NCBI RefSeq assembly: GCF_013106755.1
Contig: NZ_WHPF01000003.1
Span: 186,001 to 250,000, forward strand
Length of the DNA: 64,000 nt
Direction of reading: 5' to 3'
DNA from: Limnovirga soli
GTDB taxonomy: Bacteria > Bacteroidota > Bacteroidia > Chitinophagales > Chitinophagaceae
The translations under genes were made by a program, and so were the position numbers. The notes under the pieces are model-generated. The model saw only the letters and a list, made by a program, of their open reading frames with translations. It ran no database searches and was not told the DNA's origin. Numbering within the stretch: position 1 is the stretch's first letter; each line of letters begins with the position of its first letter. Positions 35,224 through 43,846 of the stretch are shown one piece after another.

Positions 35224-36219
35224 TTGAAAGAAATTAGCCATAATAATAACGACTATGTAAGCCTGCTGCACCTGATGGCAAGGAATTTTAATATCCACCT
35301 TACTGAAAATTATTTGCGCTTACCCGAAAAAATTGGTGATGGTTTTACCAGCGCCTATAACCTGCCCGACGGTATATCGGTGCAGCTTTCTGACGGATAT
35401 TTACATGATGGCCTGATTATGCACCGCCTTCCATCGAGCCAGCAATTTTTTATTCTGCAGCTCAACGATTCTTTTGATGCTCCCGATATGAATGATAAAC
35501 TTACTGATCAGCAGCATACTTTCTATATTCAGAATAATAAAATACTGCTTACCAGTTCGCAAATGGAAACCAGGATGATTTTTCCTGCAAAAGTCAGGTC
35601 AAGATCGGTACGTATTATTTTTAGCAGCGACTATCTGCAAAACCTGATTGGCCACGAAATGGCAGATAAGTTTTTAAGCAGTTATTTCTCCCTGTTGCTT
35701 AAGGGGAAAAGTCTGGAAATACTGGATACAGAATATCGGGTAATTACCGGAGACTTACTAAAAGAGAAACCAGAACATCCTTTACTGCATAAGTTTATTT
35801 ATAACAGGGCAACCTTGCTGATAGAAAAATTTGTAACAGGTTTTATGCGTAAGCTGGAGGAACAGCATACCCAACCAATTAAGCTTAAGGAAGATGAAAT
35901 AAACCGACTTATAAAAGTGGAAACCTTATTGGTAAAAGATTTTACTACAGAACCACCTGTAATTGCCGCTTTATCAAAAGTAGCAGCCATGAGCCCAACC
36001 AAACTTAAAAAGGATTTTAAAGCAATGTACGGTTTGCCCATTTATGAGTATTACCAAAAAAACAGGATGATGCGTGCCAAAGCTTTATTGCTGGAAAGTA
36101 AGTACGCCATAAAAGAAGTAGGCATGATGGTTGGTTATTCTAACCTTGGCCATTTTGCCGGTAGCTTTAAAAAAGAATTTGGAATACTACCCAGCGAGTT
36201 GGTTACGGGCACAGAATAA
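35224..36219 (+). CDS. AraC family transcriptional regulator, second of a pair (331 aa)
   Basis: Paralogue of the preceding gene: both share the linker LLVKDFTTEPPVIAALSKVA, the first helix (MSPTKLKKDFKAMYGLPIYEYYQ) and the HTH ending KEVGMMVGYSNLGHFAGSFKKEFG. It starts at a TTG only 8 nt after the previous stop, suggesting coupled translation. The two proteins could form heterodimers or regulate overlapping targets; that is inference. The N-terminal domains are more diverged than the DNA-binding parts. Confidence 0.87.
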   Translation: MKEISHNNNDYVSLLHLMARNFNIHLTENYLRLPEKIGDGFTSAYNLPDGISVQLSDGYLHDGLIMHRLPSSQQFFILQLNDSFDAPDMNDKLTDQQHTFYIQNNKILLTSSQMETRMIFPAKVRSRSVRIIFSSDYLQNLIGHEMADKFLSSYFSLLLKGKSLEILDTEYRVITGDLLKEKPEHPLLHKFIYNRATLLIEKFVTGFMRKLEEQHTQPIKLKEDEINRLIKVETLLVKDFTTEPPVIAALSKVAAMSPTKLKKDFKAMYGLPIYEYYQKNRMMRAKALLLESKYAIKEVGMMVGYSNLGHFAGSFKKEFGILPSELVTGTE

Positions 36220-36238
36220 TTCAACTGGTGTTGTTGAT

Positions 36239-37060
36239 TTATACAACCGCTTTTCTCAGTTTCACCAGTTGTTCCAATAAACCTTCCAGTAAATCTAATC
36301 GTAACATATTGGCTCCATCACTTTTTGCAGCGGCAGGGTTGGGGTGTGTTTCAATAAACAAACCATCTGCACCGGTTGCAATGGCGGCTTTTGCAATGGT
36401 ACCAATTAAACCCGGATTGCCACCTGTAACACCACTGGTTTGGTTAGGCTGTTGCAGGCTATGGGTACAATCCATAATAACGGGTGTACCATGTTCTTTC
36501 ATCCAGGTAATATTGCGGTAATCTACTACAAGGTCCTGGTAACCAAATGTGTTGCCACGTTCGGTAAGCATTACTTTTTCGTTGCCGGCATTTTTTATTT
36601 TTTCAACAGCAAACTTCATTGAAGGGCCGCTTAGAAATTGACCCTTTTTTACATTTACAATTTTGCCGGTTTCGGCTGCGGCAATCAATAAATCAGTTTG
36701 GCGGCAAAGAAAGGCAGGTATTTGTAAAATGTCAATATATTCAGCAGCAATGGCAGCTTCTTCGTGGGCATGAATATCACTGGTTACAGGTAAACTGTAT
36801 TTGTCTTTAATTTTCTTTAGCAGGTGCAAACCGGTGCCATCGCCAAGTCCGGTGAAGGAGGATGCACTGGTACGATTAGCTTTTCTGTAGCTGGCTTTAA
36901 ACACATAAGGTATGCCAAGTCTTTTACAAATGCCGTATACTTTTTCGGCCACTTCTTCCAGTAATGCTTCACTTTCTACCACGCAGGGGCCTGCAATTAA
37001 AAAAAAGTTTTTCTCATCGTATTGCTGATTGGCGAACAGCTCTTTCTGAAATATTTGCAT
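36239..37060 (-). CDS. kdsA: 3-deoxy-8-phosphooctulonate synthase (273 aa)
   Basis: Condenses PEP and arabinose-5-phosphate to Kdo-8-phosphate for lipopolysaccharide, in the cytoplasm. Family motifs are FFLIAGPCVVESE (about 21-33), KASYRKANRTS with active-site lysines, PVTSDIHAHEEA and TERGNTFGYQDLVVDYRNI. Length fits. It lies tail-to-tail with the AraC pair, 19 nt apart. Confidence 0.95.
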   Translation of the reverse strand: MQIFQKELFANQQYDEKNFFLIAGPCVVESEALLEEVAEKVYGICKRLGIPYVFKASYRKANRTSASSFTGLGDGTGLHLLKKIKDKYSLPVTSDIHAHEEAAIAAEYIDILQIPAFLCRQTDLLIAAAETGKIVNVKKGQFLSGPSMKFAVEKIKNAGNEKVMLTERGNTFGYQDLVVDYRNITWMKEHGTPVIMDCTHSLQQPNQTSGVTGGNPGLIGTIAKAAIATGADGLFIETHPNPAAAKSDGANMLRLDLLEGLLEQLVKLRKAVV

Positions 37061-37074
37061 GCGGCAAAGGTAAT

Positions 37075-37082
37075 GGCTGTTT
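37075..37082 (-). promoter_or_regulatory. Predicted -7 box of kdsA
   Basis: TACCTTTG on the minus strand, 14 nt before the ATG at 37060, implying a very short leader. Confidence 0.45.
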
Positions 37083-37162
37083 TTATATTTTTATCATAAA
37101 CCAATGGCAGCAAAAAATACAATAGTTATTTGCCCGGCAATACAATAGGTATTCAGCTGCCG

Positions 37163-37181
37163 TTGCGTCGCACTCTTGTAC
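37163..37181 (-). repeat. Dispersed repeat core, type I
   Basis: Exact core on the minus strand with TTGCCGGGCAAATAA near 37125-37139 and GCTGCATTA upstream. Confidence 0.73.
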
Positions 37182-37256
37182 TGTAACAAATAATGCAGCA
37201 AGTTATACTCAGTAGCGGATAGTTTTGCCCTGAAGACTAATGTATTTGGGAAATAA

Positions 37257-37302
37257 AAAAATCCTTACCTGCTTATAACACATTAAACAGCTAAGGATTT
37301 TT
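37257..37302 (-). terminator. Terminator of the MFS sugar porter
   Basis: AAAAATCCTTA (37257-37267) and TAAGGATTTTT (37292-37302) form an 11-bp stem with a 24-nt loop. Confidence 0.65.
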
Positions 37303-37343
37303 ATTTGTAGATTCTCTTTCTGATGCCATGAAAACTGAACCCC

Positions 37344-37359
37344 GAACCGCGCGTGGCAA
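37344..37359 (+). repeat. Dispersed repeat core, type III
   Basis: GAACCGCGCGTGGCAA, a third core version; GGCTAC box near 37390. Overall layout as in the other types. Confidence 0.5.
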
Positions 37360-37442
37360 CAGCAGTTTCATATAATTAACTGCAGCTGGCTACACAAAAA
37401 ACACCTGAAAAATAAGGGGTACTATTTTATGCAGCACCTGAG

Positions 37443-38792
37443 TTATTCAGCTATCAATTGTTTCTCCAGTTCTTCCAGCGAAACGCCTCTTGTTTCTGGC
37501 ATTTTGGTTAGTACCCAAAATAATTGCAGGGCCATCATAAACGAGAAGAAGGCAAAAATGGGCCATGGATTATCGCCAAAAATACCTTTGTCTTTATCTA
37601 AAAATAAAGGGGTAATTAAGGTAATTAATGCCGCAAAAACCCAGTGTACACTGGCACCAAAAGATTGGCCAAATGCACGTATATTATTGGGGAATATTTC
37701 TGATATAAACACCCATATTACAGCACCCTGTCCAATAGCATGCGAAGCTATAAAAGCCAGCAGCGAGCACATTAGCAACACATCGCCGGCATGCGCATAA
37801 AAACTATATGCCACTGATGCCAGACTAATAATATAACCTAAAGAACCAATAATAAGCAATTGCTTGCGGCCAATACGATCAATAAGATATAAACCCGCAA
37901 AAGTAAATAACAGGTTAGTGCCGCCAATGGCAATAGAATTGAATAAAGAATCTTTAGCCGCAATGCCAGCCCTCTCCAGAATTTCAGGGGCATAATACAG
38001 GATAAAATTAATGCCCGACCACTGGTTAAAAAACGCCACAAAAAAGGCCAGCCACAATACTTTTTTGTATTTGCTGCTAAAAAAGCTGCGGCTAATGCCC
38101 GCAGCAATAGCATCGTTGGCTGCCTGAATATTTTTCATTTCCTCATCAGGGTTATCAGCCCCAATTAACAATAAAACTTCTTTGGCTTTTGCAAAATCCT
38201 GTTTTATACTTATCAGCCAGCGTGGGCTCTCTGGAATACTAAAAACCATTAGTGTATATATTAGCGATGGTATGGCCATCACACCCAGCATCCAACGCCA
38301 ATCGTTATTGCCATCAAAGCCTTTGAGTAAATAGTTGGAGAAAAAAGCAATCAAAATACCAAATACAATATTAAACTGGTACATACCTACCAGCCGGCCC
38401 CTGGTTTTAGCAGTAGAAATTTCTGAAATATAGGTAGGTGCTGCAACAGATGAAACGCCAATCCCCAGTCCGCCAATAAAACGGAAGAACGAAAATGCAT
38501 AGGGGTTGGTTGCGAGTGCCGATCCTAATGCCGAAACACTAAATAGAATACCTATCCATAACAACACTTTTTTGCGGCCATATTTTTCAGTAGGTATACC
38601 GCCAAACATGGCGCCAATAACGGTGCCCCATAAAGCCATCGACATAATAAAAAAACCATGGAAAAGCGGTGTGGTATGCCAAAGTTCTTTGATAGGAAGA
38701 TTGGCGCCGGAAATTACTACCGTATCAAAACCAAAAATAAAGCCGGCCAAAGCGGCTACCACAGACCATAGAAGCAGTTTGTTCTTATTCAT
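37443..38792 (-). CDS. MFS sugar porter, XylE/AraE-like (449 aa)
   Basis: Twelve predicted transmembrane helices with sugar-porter signatures: GGIPTEKYGRKKVLLW after helix 2, FSIPESPRWL at the end of the first half, a central loop of about 60 residues, DRIGRKQLL and the final MPETRGVSLEELE. A proton-coupled or facilitated sugar transporter in the inner membrane. Next to an arabinose locus, L-arabinose or xylose is the likely substrate (inference from context). Confidence 0.92.
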   Translation of the reverse strand: MNKNKLLLWSVVAALAGFIFGFDTVVISGANLPIKELWHTTPLFHGFFIMSMALWGTVIGAMFGGIPTEKYGRKKVLLWIGILFSVSALGSALATNPYAFSFFRFIGGLGIGVSSVAAPTYISEISTAKTRGRLVGMYQFNIVFGILIAFFSNYLLKGFDGNNDWRWMLGVMAIPSLIYTLMVFSIPESPRWLISIKQDFAKAKEVLLLIGADNPDEEMKNIQAANDAIAAGISRSFFSSKYKKVLWLAFFVAFFNQWSGINFILYYAPEILERAGIAAKDSLFNSIAIGGTNLLFTFAGLYLIDRIGRKQLLIIGSLGYIISLASVAYSFYAHAGDVLLMCSLLAFIASHAIGQGAVIWVFISEIFPNNIRAFGQSFGASVHWVFAALITLITPLFLDKDKGIFGDNPWPIFAFFSFMMALQLFWVLTKMPETRGVSLEELEKQLIAE

Positions 38793-39232
38793 AGCAAGTT
38801 TCGTTTCGAGATAAAAAATACAGTTTCAAGTTCGTGTAAAAAACAAGTAACACCAATAAAAATTATCCTGCAAACGGTTGCTGTTGGTAAGTCAACTATA
38901 AGGCAGGAAGATTAAACTGTTTAAACATAAGAAAATACACGCACTCTGGCTTTTTACGCTTAAAATTAAAGTGAGGATTTTGCCTAAATAAACTTATTTT
39001 AGTTAAGGATTCTAATGATGGCTATATGCTATTTACTTGTAGGTAATCTATTGGTTTTTACAAGCTAAAAAAAGCAATCAAAACTAACTGTATTTTATTT
39101 TTATTTGAGCCGGGCTGTATCCAAAAATGAAGCATACTTGCGTCGCACTCTTGTACACCAACAACAGTTTCAACTTTTGATAACAGTCATACGCAGCCAT
39201 CATTTACCAAATTTTATTTTAAATATTACTAT
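38793..39232. other. 440-nt divergent intergenic region
   Basis: Upstream of the MFS porter and the deacetylase; it contains one dispersed repeat (39138) and AT-rich DNA. No convincing promoter box was found by eye. Confidence 0.4.
39138..39156 (-). repeat. Dispersed repeat core, type I
   Basis: Exact core on the minus strand; 3' box GCCCGGCTC near 39106. Confidence 0.7.
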
Positions 39233-40237
39233 ATGAAATTATTAATCACGGCCTGTCTGGTATTTTTCTTCCAGATGCTTCAGGCACAAAATGTAGACAG
39301 TACCTATGCAGAAAAACTTGGTTACCCCAAGGGAGCAAAAGTTGTAATACTGCATGTAGATGATGCAGGTATGAGTTATGATTCTAATGAGGGGGCATTT
39401 AATGCTATATTAAATGGTGTGGCAACTTCTTGTAGTGTAATGATGCCCTGTTCATGGGTGCCAGGATTTGTACATTATATGAAACAACATCCACAAATTG
39501 ATGCCGGTTTGCACCTTACCCTAACCTCTGAATGGGGTGGTTACCGCTGGGGACCATTGGCTGGTAAAAGCGTTGTTCCCGGTTTGGTAGATACTGAAGG
39601 CGACCTTTGGCCCAATGTGGAAGATGTGGTAAAACATGCCACTGCCGCAGAAGTGTATACCGAAATAAAAGCGCAGTTAGACCGGGCATTAACCATGGGT
39701 TTTACACCTACCCATTTAGACAGTCATATGGGTACCTTATTTGCTTCGCCGGCATTTACAGCTGTTTACGTGCAACTGGGATTAGAAAACCATATACCTG
39801 TTATGATGCCGGGTGGGCATGCTACTTTGATTGCAAAGCAAATGCACTCCACCAATGCTACTATTCAACAAATGCGGGCAACAGGCAAAATATTGTGGGA
39901 TGGCGGCTTACCGGTTTTAGATGATTTGCATAACGAAAGCTATGATTGGCAAATACCCGATAGTTGCAAAACGGATGATAAAAAACTGCAAAAATTTAAA
40001 ACACAAAAATATATTGCGGCTATCAAATCGCTAAAACCAGGTGTAACCATGATGATTATGCATTGCACTGCAACTACCGAAGTATTTCGCAATATATCAG
40101 CCAGCGGCGATGTAAGAAGGGGTGATATGCTTACCATGATAGACCCAGTATTTAAAAAGGCATTGGCTGATGAACATATTATTCTAACCACCTGGAGAGA
40201 ATTGATGCAAAGACGCATTGCTTTAAATGGAAAATAA
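39233..40237 (+). CDS. ChbG/HpnK (YdjC-like) family carbohydrate deacetylase (334 aa)
   Basis: A signal peptide (ending MLQAQ) precedes a YdjC-fold domain. Metal and catalytic motifs are ILHVDDAGMS (Asp pair, about 43-52), GLHLTLTSEW and THLDSHMGT, with a later His near MIMHCTATTE. Family members remove acetyl groups from N-acetylated sugars or act on related glycans. The export signal points to a periplasmic or surface substrate. A shared terminator at 40351 separates it from the symporter gene. Confidence 0.87.
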   Translation: MKLLITACLVFFFQMLQAQNVDSTYAEKLGYPKGAKVVILHVDDAGMSYDSNEGAFNAILNGVATSCSVMMPCSWVPGFVHYMKQHPQIDAGLHLTLTSEWGGYRWGPLAGKSVVPGLVDTEGDLWPNVEDVVKHATAAEVYTEIKAQLDRALTMGFTPTHLDSHMGTLFASPAFTAVYVQLGLENHIPVMMPGGHATLIAKQMHSTNATIQQMRATGKILWDGGLPVLDDLHNESYDWQIPDSCKTDDKKLQKFKTQKYIAAIKSLKPGVTMMIMHCTATTEVFRNISASGDVRRGDMLTMIDPVFKKALADEHIILTTWRELMQRRIALNGK

Positions 40238-40276
40238 CGATTGGCTGTTTACAAAAAGCCCAATAAAGTTAAGAAT

Positions 40277-40295
40277 GCACAAGTGTGCGACGCAA
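40277..40295 (+). repeat. Dispersed repeat core, type I
   Basis: GCACAAGTGTGCGACGCAA, between convergent genes; weak 3' box (AAGGCCAATAAA). Confidence 0.66.
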
Positions 40296-40350
40296 GTGTA
40301 GCTTCATTTATAATCAACAGCAAGGCCAATAAAAATATCACATAAAAAAA

Positions 40351-40384
40351 GGGTGGCATTAACATTAATGCCACCCTTTTTTTG
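40351..40384. terminator. Bidirectional terminator between convergent genes
   Basis: GGGTGGCATTA, ACAT, TAATGCCACCC (11-bp perfect stem) with A-run and T-run. Confidence 0.9.
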
Positions 40385-40397
40385 CAAAATTATTTAA

Positions 40398-42083
40398 TTA
40401 CCAAAACTTAATATACAAAGCAGATATTACCAATAATGTAATGATAATAAGTGCGGTGGTAGAAGGTTCCAGCTTAAACATTTGTTTATCCAGCTCAAAT
40501 GCTTTGGGGTTAATTTTTGGTCCGGCCAAACTAACGGCTATCATGGTAATCATGGTAAACATAAAGGATAAGCCCATACAAATATGGAAAGGTATTTCGT
40601 AAGCACCTTTTGCATTGGGATAGGCGGTATACAAAATAGATTCGTGCCCCATTACAGCTGGCGCAAACTCATTAAAAAACACTGATAAAACAAAGCCCAT
40701 AATTACACCCACAATAGCTGCAGTGCCGGTTGTTCTTTTCCAAAACATACCTAGAATAAACATGGCAAATACACCCGGGCTAATAAAGCCGGTATATTTT
40801 TGAATATAGGTAAAGCCACCCACGCCGCCAATACCCAATAAATCGTTCCAGGTAAACAGTACGGCTAAAATCATGGCTACCAAAACAGTAATTCGTCCGG
40901 TAATAACCTGCTTTTTCTCAGAAGCATCTTTACCAATATATTTCTTGTAAACATCTAAAGTAAAAATGGTAGAAATACTATTAACCTTACCTGCCAGCGA
41001 AGCCACAATAGCTGCTGTTAAAGCCGCTACAGATAAACCTTTCAGGCCTGTAGGTAAGAAAGTAAGTATGGCGGAGTAGGCGCCATCTTTACCACCAACC
41101 AGTTGTGGTAACTGGCCATTTTGGTGCAATACAAATGCAGCAATACCTGGTAACATTACAATTACAGGCATCAATAATTTTAATAAACCTGCAAATAAAA
41201 TACCGGTACGGGCAGTTTTAAGATCAGCACCCAATGCACGTTGGGTAATGTATTGGTTACAACCCCAATAGTTAAGGTTAATAATCCATATACCTGCCAG
41301 GTAAGAAGCCAACCCGGGGAAGGTGAGGTATTTATTAATATCGTTTTGTGTAGACGCAGCTGTTGGTTTTGGAATAATCATTTTAAAATGGTCAGGCGCA
41401 CTACCCATAAGTACTTTAAAACCGGCTATGGCGTCGCTACCTAAACCTGCTTTTTCACTCACTACTGTTAAGGCAATATAGGTTGTTACCAAACCGCCAA
41501 TTATCAATACTGCAACCTGAATAACATCTGTATAAGCTACTACCTTCATACCACCTAACGAAATTAATAAGGCAAAAACAGCAAGGCCTACCATAATTAC
41601 ATGCAGGTATTCGCCACCAGCCAAACCATTAATGGCAACAGCGCCCAGGTATAATATTGAAGTGAGGTTTACAAAAACATATAAGAACAACCAAAAAATG
41701 GCCATAATCAGGGCAACACTTTCATTGTACCTGGTTTTTAAAAACTGTGGCATGGTATAAATATGGTTCTTCAGGTATACCGGAATAAACCATACTGCCA
41801 CAATGATCAAAGCTATGGCGGCAATCCATTCGTAGGCGGCTACTGCCACACCCAGAAAAAAACCTTCACCGCTCATACCAATAAACTGCTCAGCAGAAAT
41901 ATTGGAAGCAATTAATGATGCACCAATGGCCCACCATGTTAATGTGCCTTCTGCCAAAAAAAATGCTTTGGCATCATGTTCGCCTTTTTTACGCTTTTTG
42001 TAAATTAAATAACCGTAGGTGGATACAATTACAAAATAGAAAATGAAAACCAGATAATCAGTTAAAACCATGTTTTGATTCAT
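40398..42083 (-). CDS. Sodium/sugar symporter, SSS family (561 aa)
   Basis: About 14 transmembrane helices. SSS hallmarks are GASLIASNISAEQFIGMSGEGF (near residue 55), the NLNYWGCNQYITQRALGA segment with the sugar-interaction region and SLAGKVNSISTIFTLDVYKKYI. Closest in pattern to SGLT-type sodium/glucose or galactose symporters of Bacteroidota. Placed downstream of araA in the same direction, it most likely imports L-arabinose or an arabinoside (inference). Confidence 0.92.
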   Translation of the reverse strand: MNQNMVLTDYLVFIFYFVIVSTYGYLIYKKRKKGEHDAKAFFLAEGTLTWWAIGASLIASNISAEQFIGMSGEGFFLGVAVAAYEWIAAIALIIVAVWFIPVYLKNHIYTMPQFLKTRYNESVALIMAIFWLFLYVFVNLTSILYLGAVAINGLAGGEYLHVIMVGLAVFALLISLGGMKVVAYTDVIQVAVLIIGGLVTTYIALTVVSEKAGLGSDAIAGFKVLMGSAPDHFKMIIPKPTAASTQNDINKYLTFPGLASYLAGIWIINLNYWGCNQYITQRALGADLKTARTGILFAGLLKLLMPVIVMLPGIAAFVLHQNGQLPQLVGGKDGAYSAILTFLPTGLKGLSVAALTAAIVASLAGKVNSISTIFTLDVYKKYIGKDASEKKQVITGRITVLVAMILAVLFTWNDLLGIGGVGGFTYIQKYTGFISPGVFAMFILGMFWKRTTGTAAIVGVIMGFVLSVFFNEFAPAVMGHESILYTAYPNAKGAYEIPFHICMGLSFMFTMITMIAVSLAGPKINPKAFELDKQMFKLEPSTTALIIITLLVISALYIKFW

Positions 42084-42214
42084 ATGTAGAATTGTTATAA
42101 GTGGCTAATGTAATAATATTCAAAATATTTTATGGCATAATCTTTACACATCTTGGTAAGCTATTTTGCCATCATTTTTTTTGTAGCCGGCATAAGTGCA
42201 AATCCAATCATTTC

Positions 42215-42233
42215 TTGCGTCGCACACTTGTAG
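42215..42233 (-). repeat. Dispersed repeat core, type I
   Basis: Core ends CTACAAG instead of GTACAAG; GCCGGCTAC box near 42190. It lies between the symporter and araA. Confidence 0.67.
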
Positions 42234-42296
42234 GTTCGGTTCACTGTGCAGCAATAAAAAGTATCAAATTGCTATTGTGTTCGGCTAAAAAATGCA

Positions 42297-43796
42297 TTAT
42301 TTATAAATCTGGTAATACACATCATTCCAGCGCAGTTCATTTTTAAACTGGTGTAAAGTGGTGTTTTTGCCAATAAGGGCAAATTCAATATTTGCCATAT
42401 CTGCAAAGGCTTCCATATGCTCTATGTTAAGATTTTGACTATAGCAGGTATGGTGTGCACCACCCGCCAAAATCCATGCAGCACATCCCGTTGTCATATC
42501 AGGATAAGGTTTCCATAATACCCTTGCTACCGGAAGTTTTGGTAATGCCTGTATTGGTTGCACGGCTACTACTTCGTTTACCAGTAATCTAAATCGGTTA
42601 CCCATATCTACAATAGATGCATTAATGGCTGGTCCGGCAGCGCTGTTAAATACCAGTCGCACAGGATCTGCTTTACCGCCAATGCCCAATGGGTGAATTT
42701 CACAGGATGGTTTGCCATCTGCAATAGAAGAACATATTTCCAGCATATGCGAACCCAATACCAATGGATTGTTCGGATCAAAATGATAGGTATAATCTTC
42801 CATAAATGAATTGCCACCGGGTAATCCACTGCCCATTACTTTCATGGCCCGCACCAGTGCTGCTGTTTTCCAGTCGCCTTCACCGCCAAAGCCATAACCG
42901 GCTGCCATTAAACGCTGAGAGGCAATACCAGGTAATTGCGCCATCCCATGCAGGTCTTCAAATGTATCTGTATAACCTTTAAAGTTGCCTGCCTCCAAAA
43001 ACGTTTTCAATCCAAGTTCTATTCTTGCGGCCTCTCTTAAAGATGAGTGCTGAGCATTTCCTTTGTGTAAACTGGCTGCCAATGTATAGGTATCTGCATA
43101 TTCCTGTACCAGATTGTCAATATCTGCATCACTTATCTGGTTAATTACCTGTACCAGGTCACCAACACCATGGGTGTTTACCGAGTATCCAAATTTATAT
43201 TCGGCCTCAACCTTATCGCCATCGGTAACTGCCACATAACGCATATTATCTCCAAACCGTACAAATTTGGCGCCTTGCCAATCATTCCAGCCAGCTGCAG
43301 CTCTGGTCCATGCATTTAACTGACTAATCACTTCTGTATCCTGCCAGTAACCTACAATTACTTTTCTGTTCATTCGCATACGGCTAACCATAAAACCAAA
43401 CTCACGGTCGCCATGTGCGCTTTGATTCAGATTCATAAAATCCATATCAATTTCGCTCCATGGAATATCACGGTTAAACTGTGTGTGCAAATGGCATAGT
43501 GGTTTTTGCAATATTTTTAATCCTCCAATCCACATTTTGGCAGGAGAAAAAGTATGCATCCAGGCAATTATCCCAATACAGTTTTTATTAGTATTTGCTT
43601 CCGAACAAATTTGCAGCACTTCCTCAGTGGATTTTACAGTTGGTTTAAAAACCACTGTAACCGCAATCTGTTTGTCTTCATTTAACGAGCTGGCAATTAT
43701 TTGTGAATGCTCAGCCACCTGGCGCAGAGTATCTTCTCCATATAAATGCTGACTGCCGGTTACAAACCATACTTCCAGCTTTTTTAATTGTATCAT
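42297..43796 (-). CDS. araA: L-arabinose isomerase (499 aa)
   Basis: Converts L-arabinose to L-ribulose, cytoplasmic, Mn-dependent. The catalytic and metal residues of the E. coli enzyme are at the same numbers here: E306 (GFGGEGDWK), E333 ([10 protein letters not shown]) and H350 ([11 protein letters not shown]), with a His pair at 448-449 (GGAHHT). Length equals the family norm. It is part of the leftward ara set (araB, araD, GH127, araA, symporter). Confidence 0.97.
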   Translation of the reverse strand: MIQLKKLEVWFVTGSQHLYGEDTLRQVAEHSQIIASSLNEDKQIAVTVVFKPTVKSTEEVLQICSEANTNKNCIGIIAWMHTFSPAKMWIGGLKILQKPLCHLHTQFNRDIPWSEIDMDFMNLNQSAHGDREFGFMVSRMRMNRKVIVGYWQDTEVISQLNAWTRAAAGWNDWQGAKFVRFGDNMRYVAVTDGDKVEAEYKFGYSVNTHGVGDLVQVINQISDADIDNLVQEYADTYTLAASLHKGNAQHSSLREAARIELGLKTFLEAGNFKGYTDTFEDLHGMAQLPGIASQRLMAAGYGFGGEGDWKTAALVRAMKVMGSGLPGGNSFMEDYTYHFDPNNPLVLGSHMLEICSSIADGKPSCEIHPLGIGGKADPVRLVFNSAAGPAINASIVDMGNRFRLLVNEVVAVQPIQALPKLPVARVLWKPYPDMTTGCAAWILAGGAHHTCYSQNLNIEHMEAFADMANIEFALIGKNTTLHQFKNELRWNDVYYQIYK

Positions 43797-43846
43797 ATTC
43801 GCTTATTTATTTTGTTCGGATATTATTTGAATTATAAAAGTGTATA

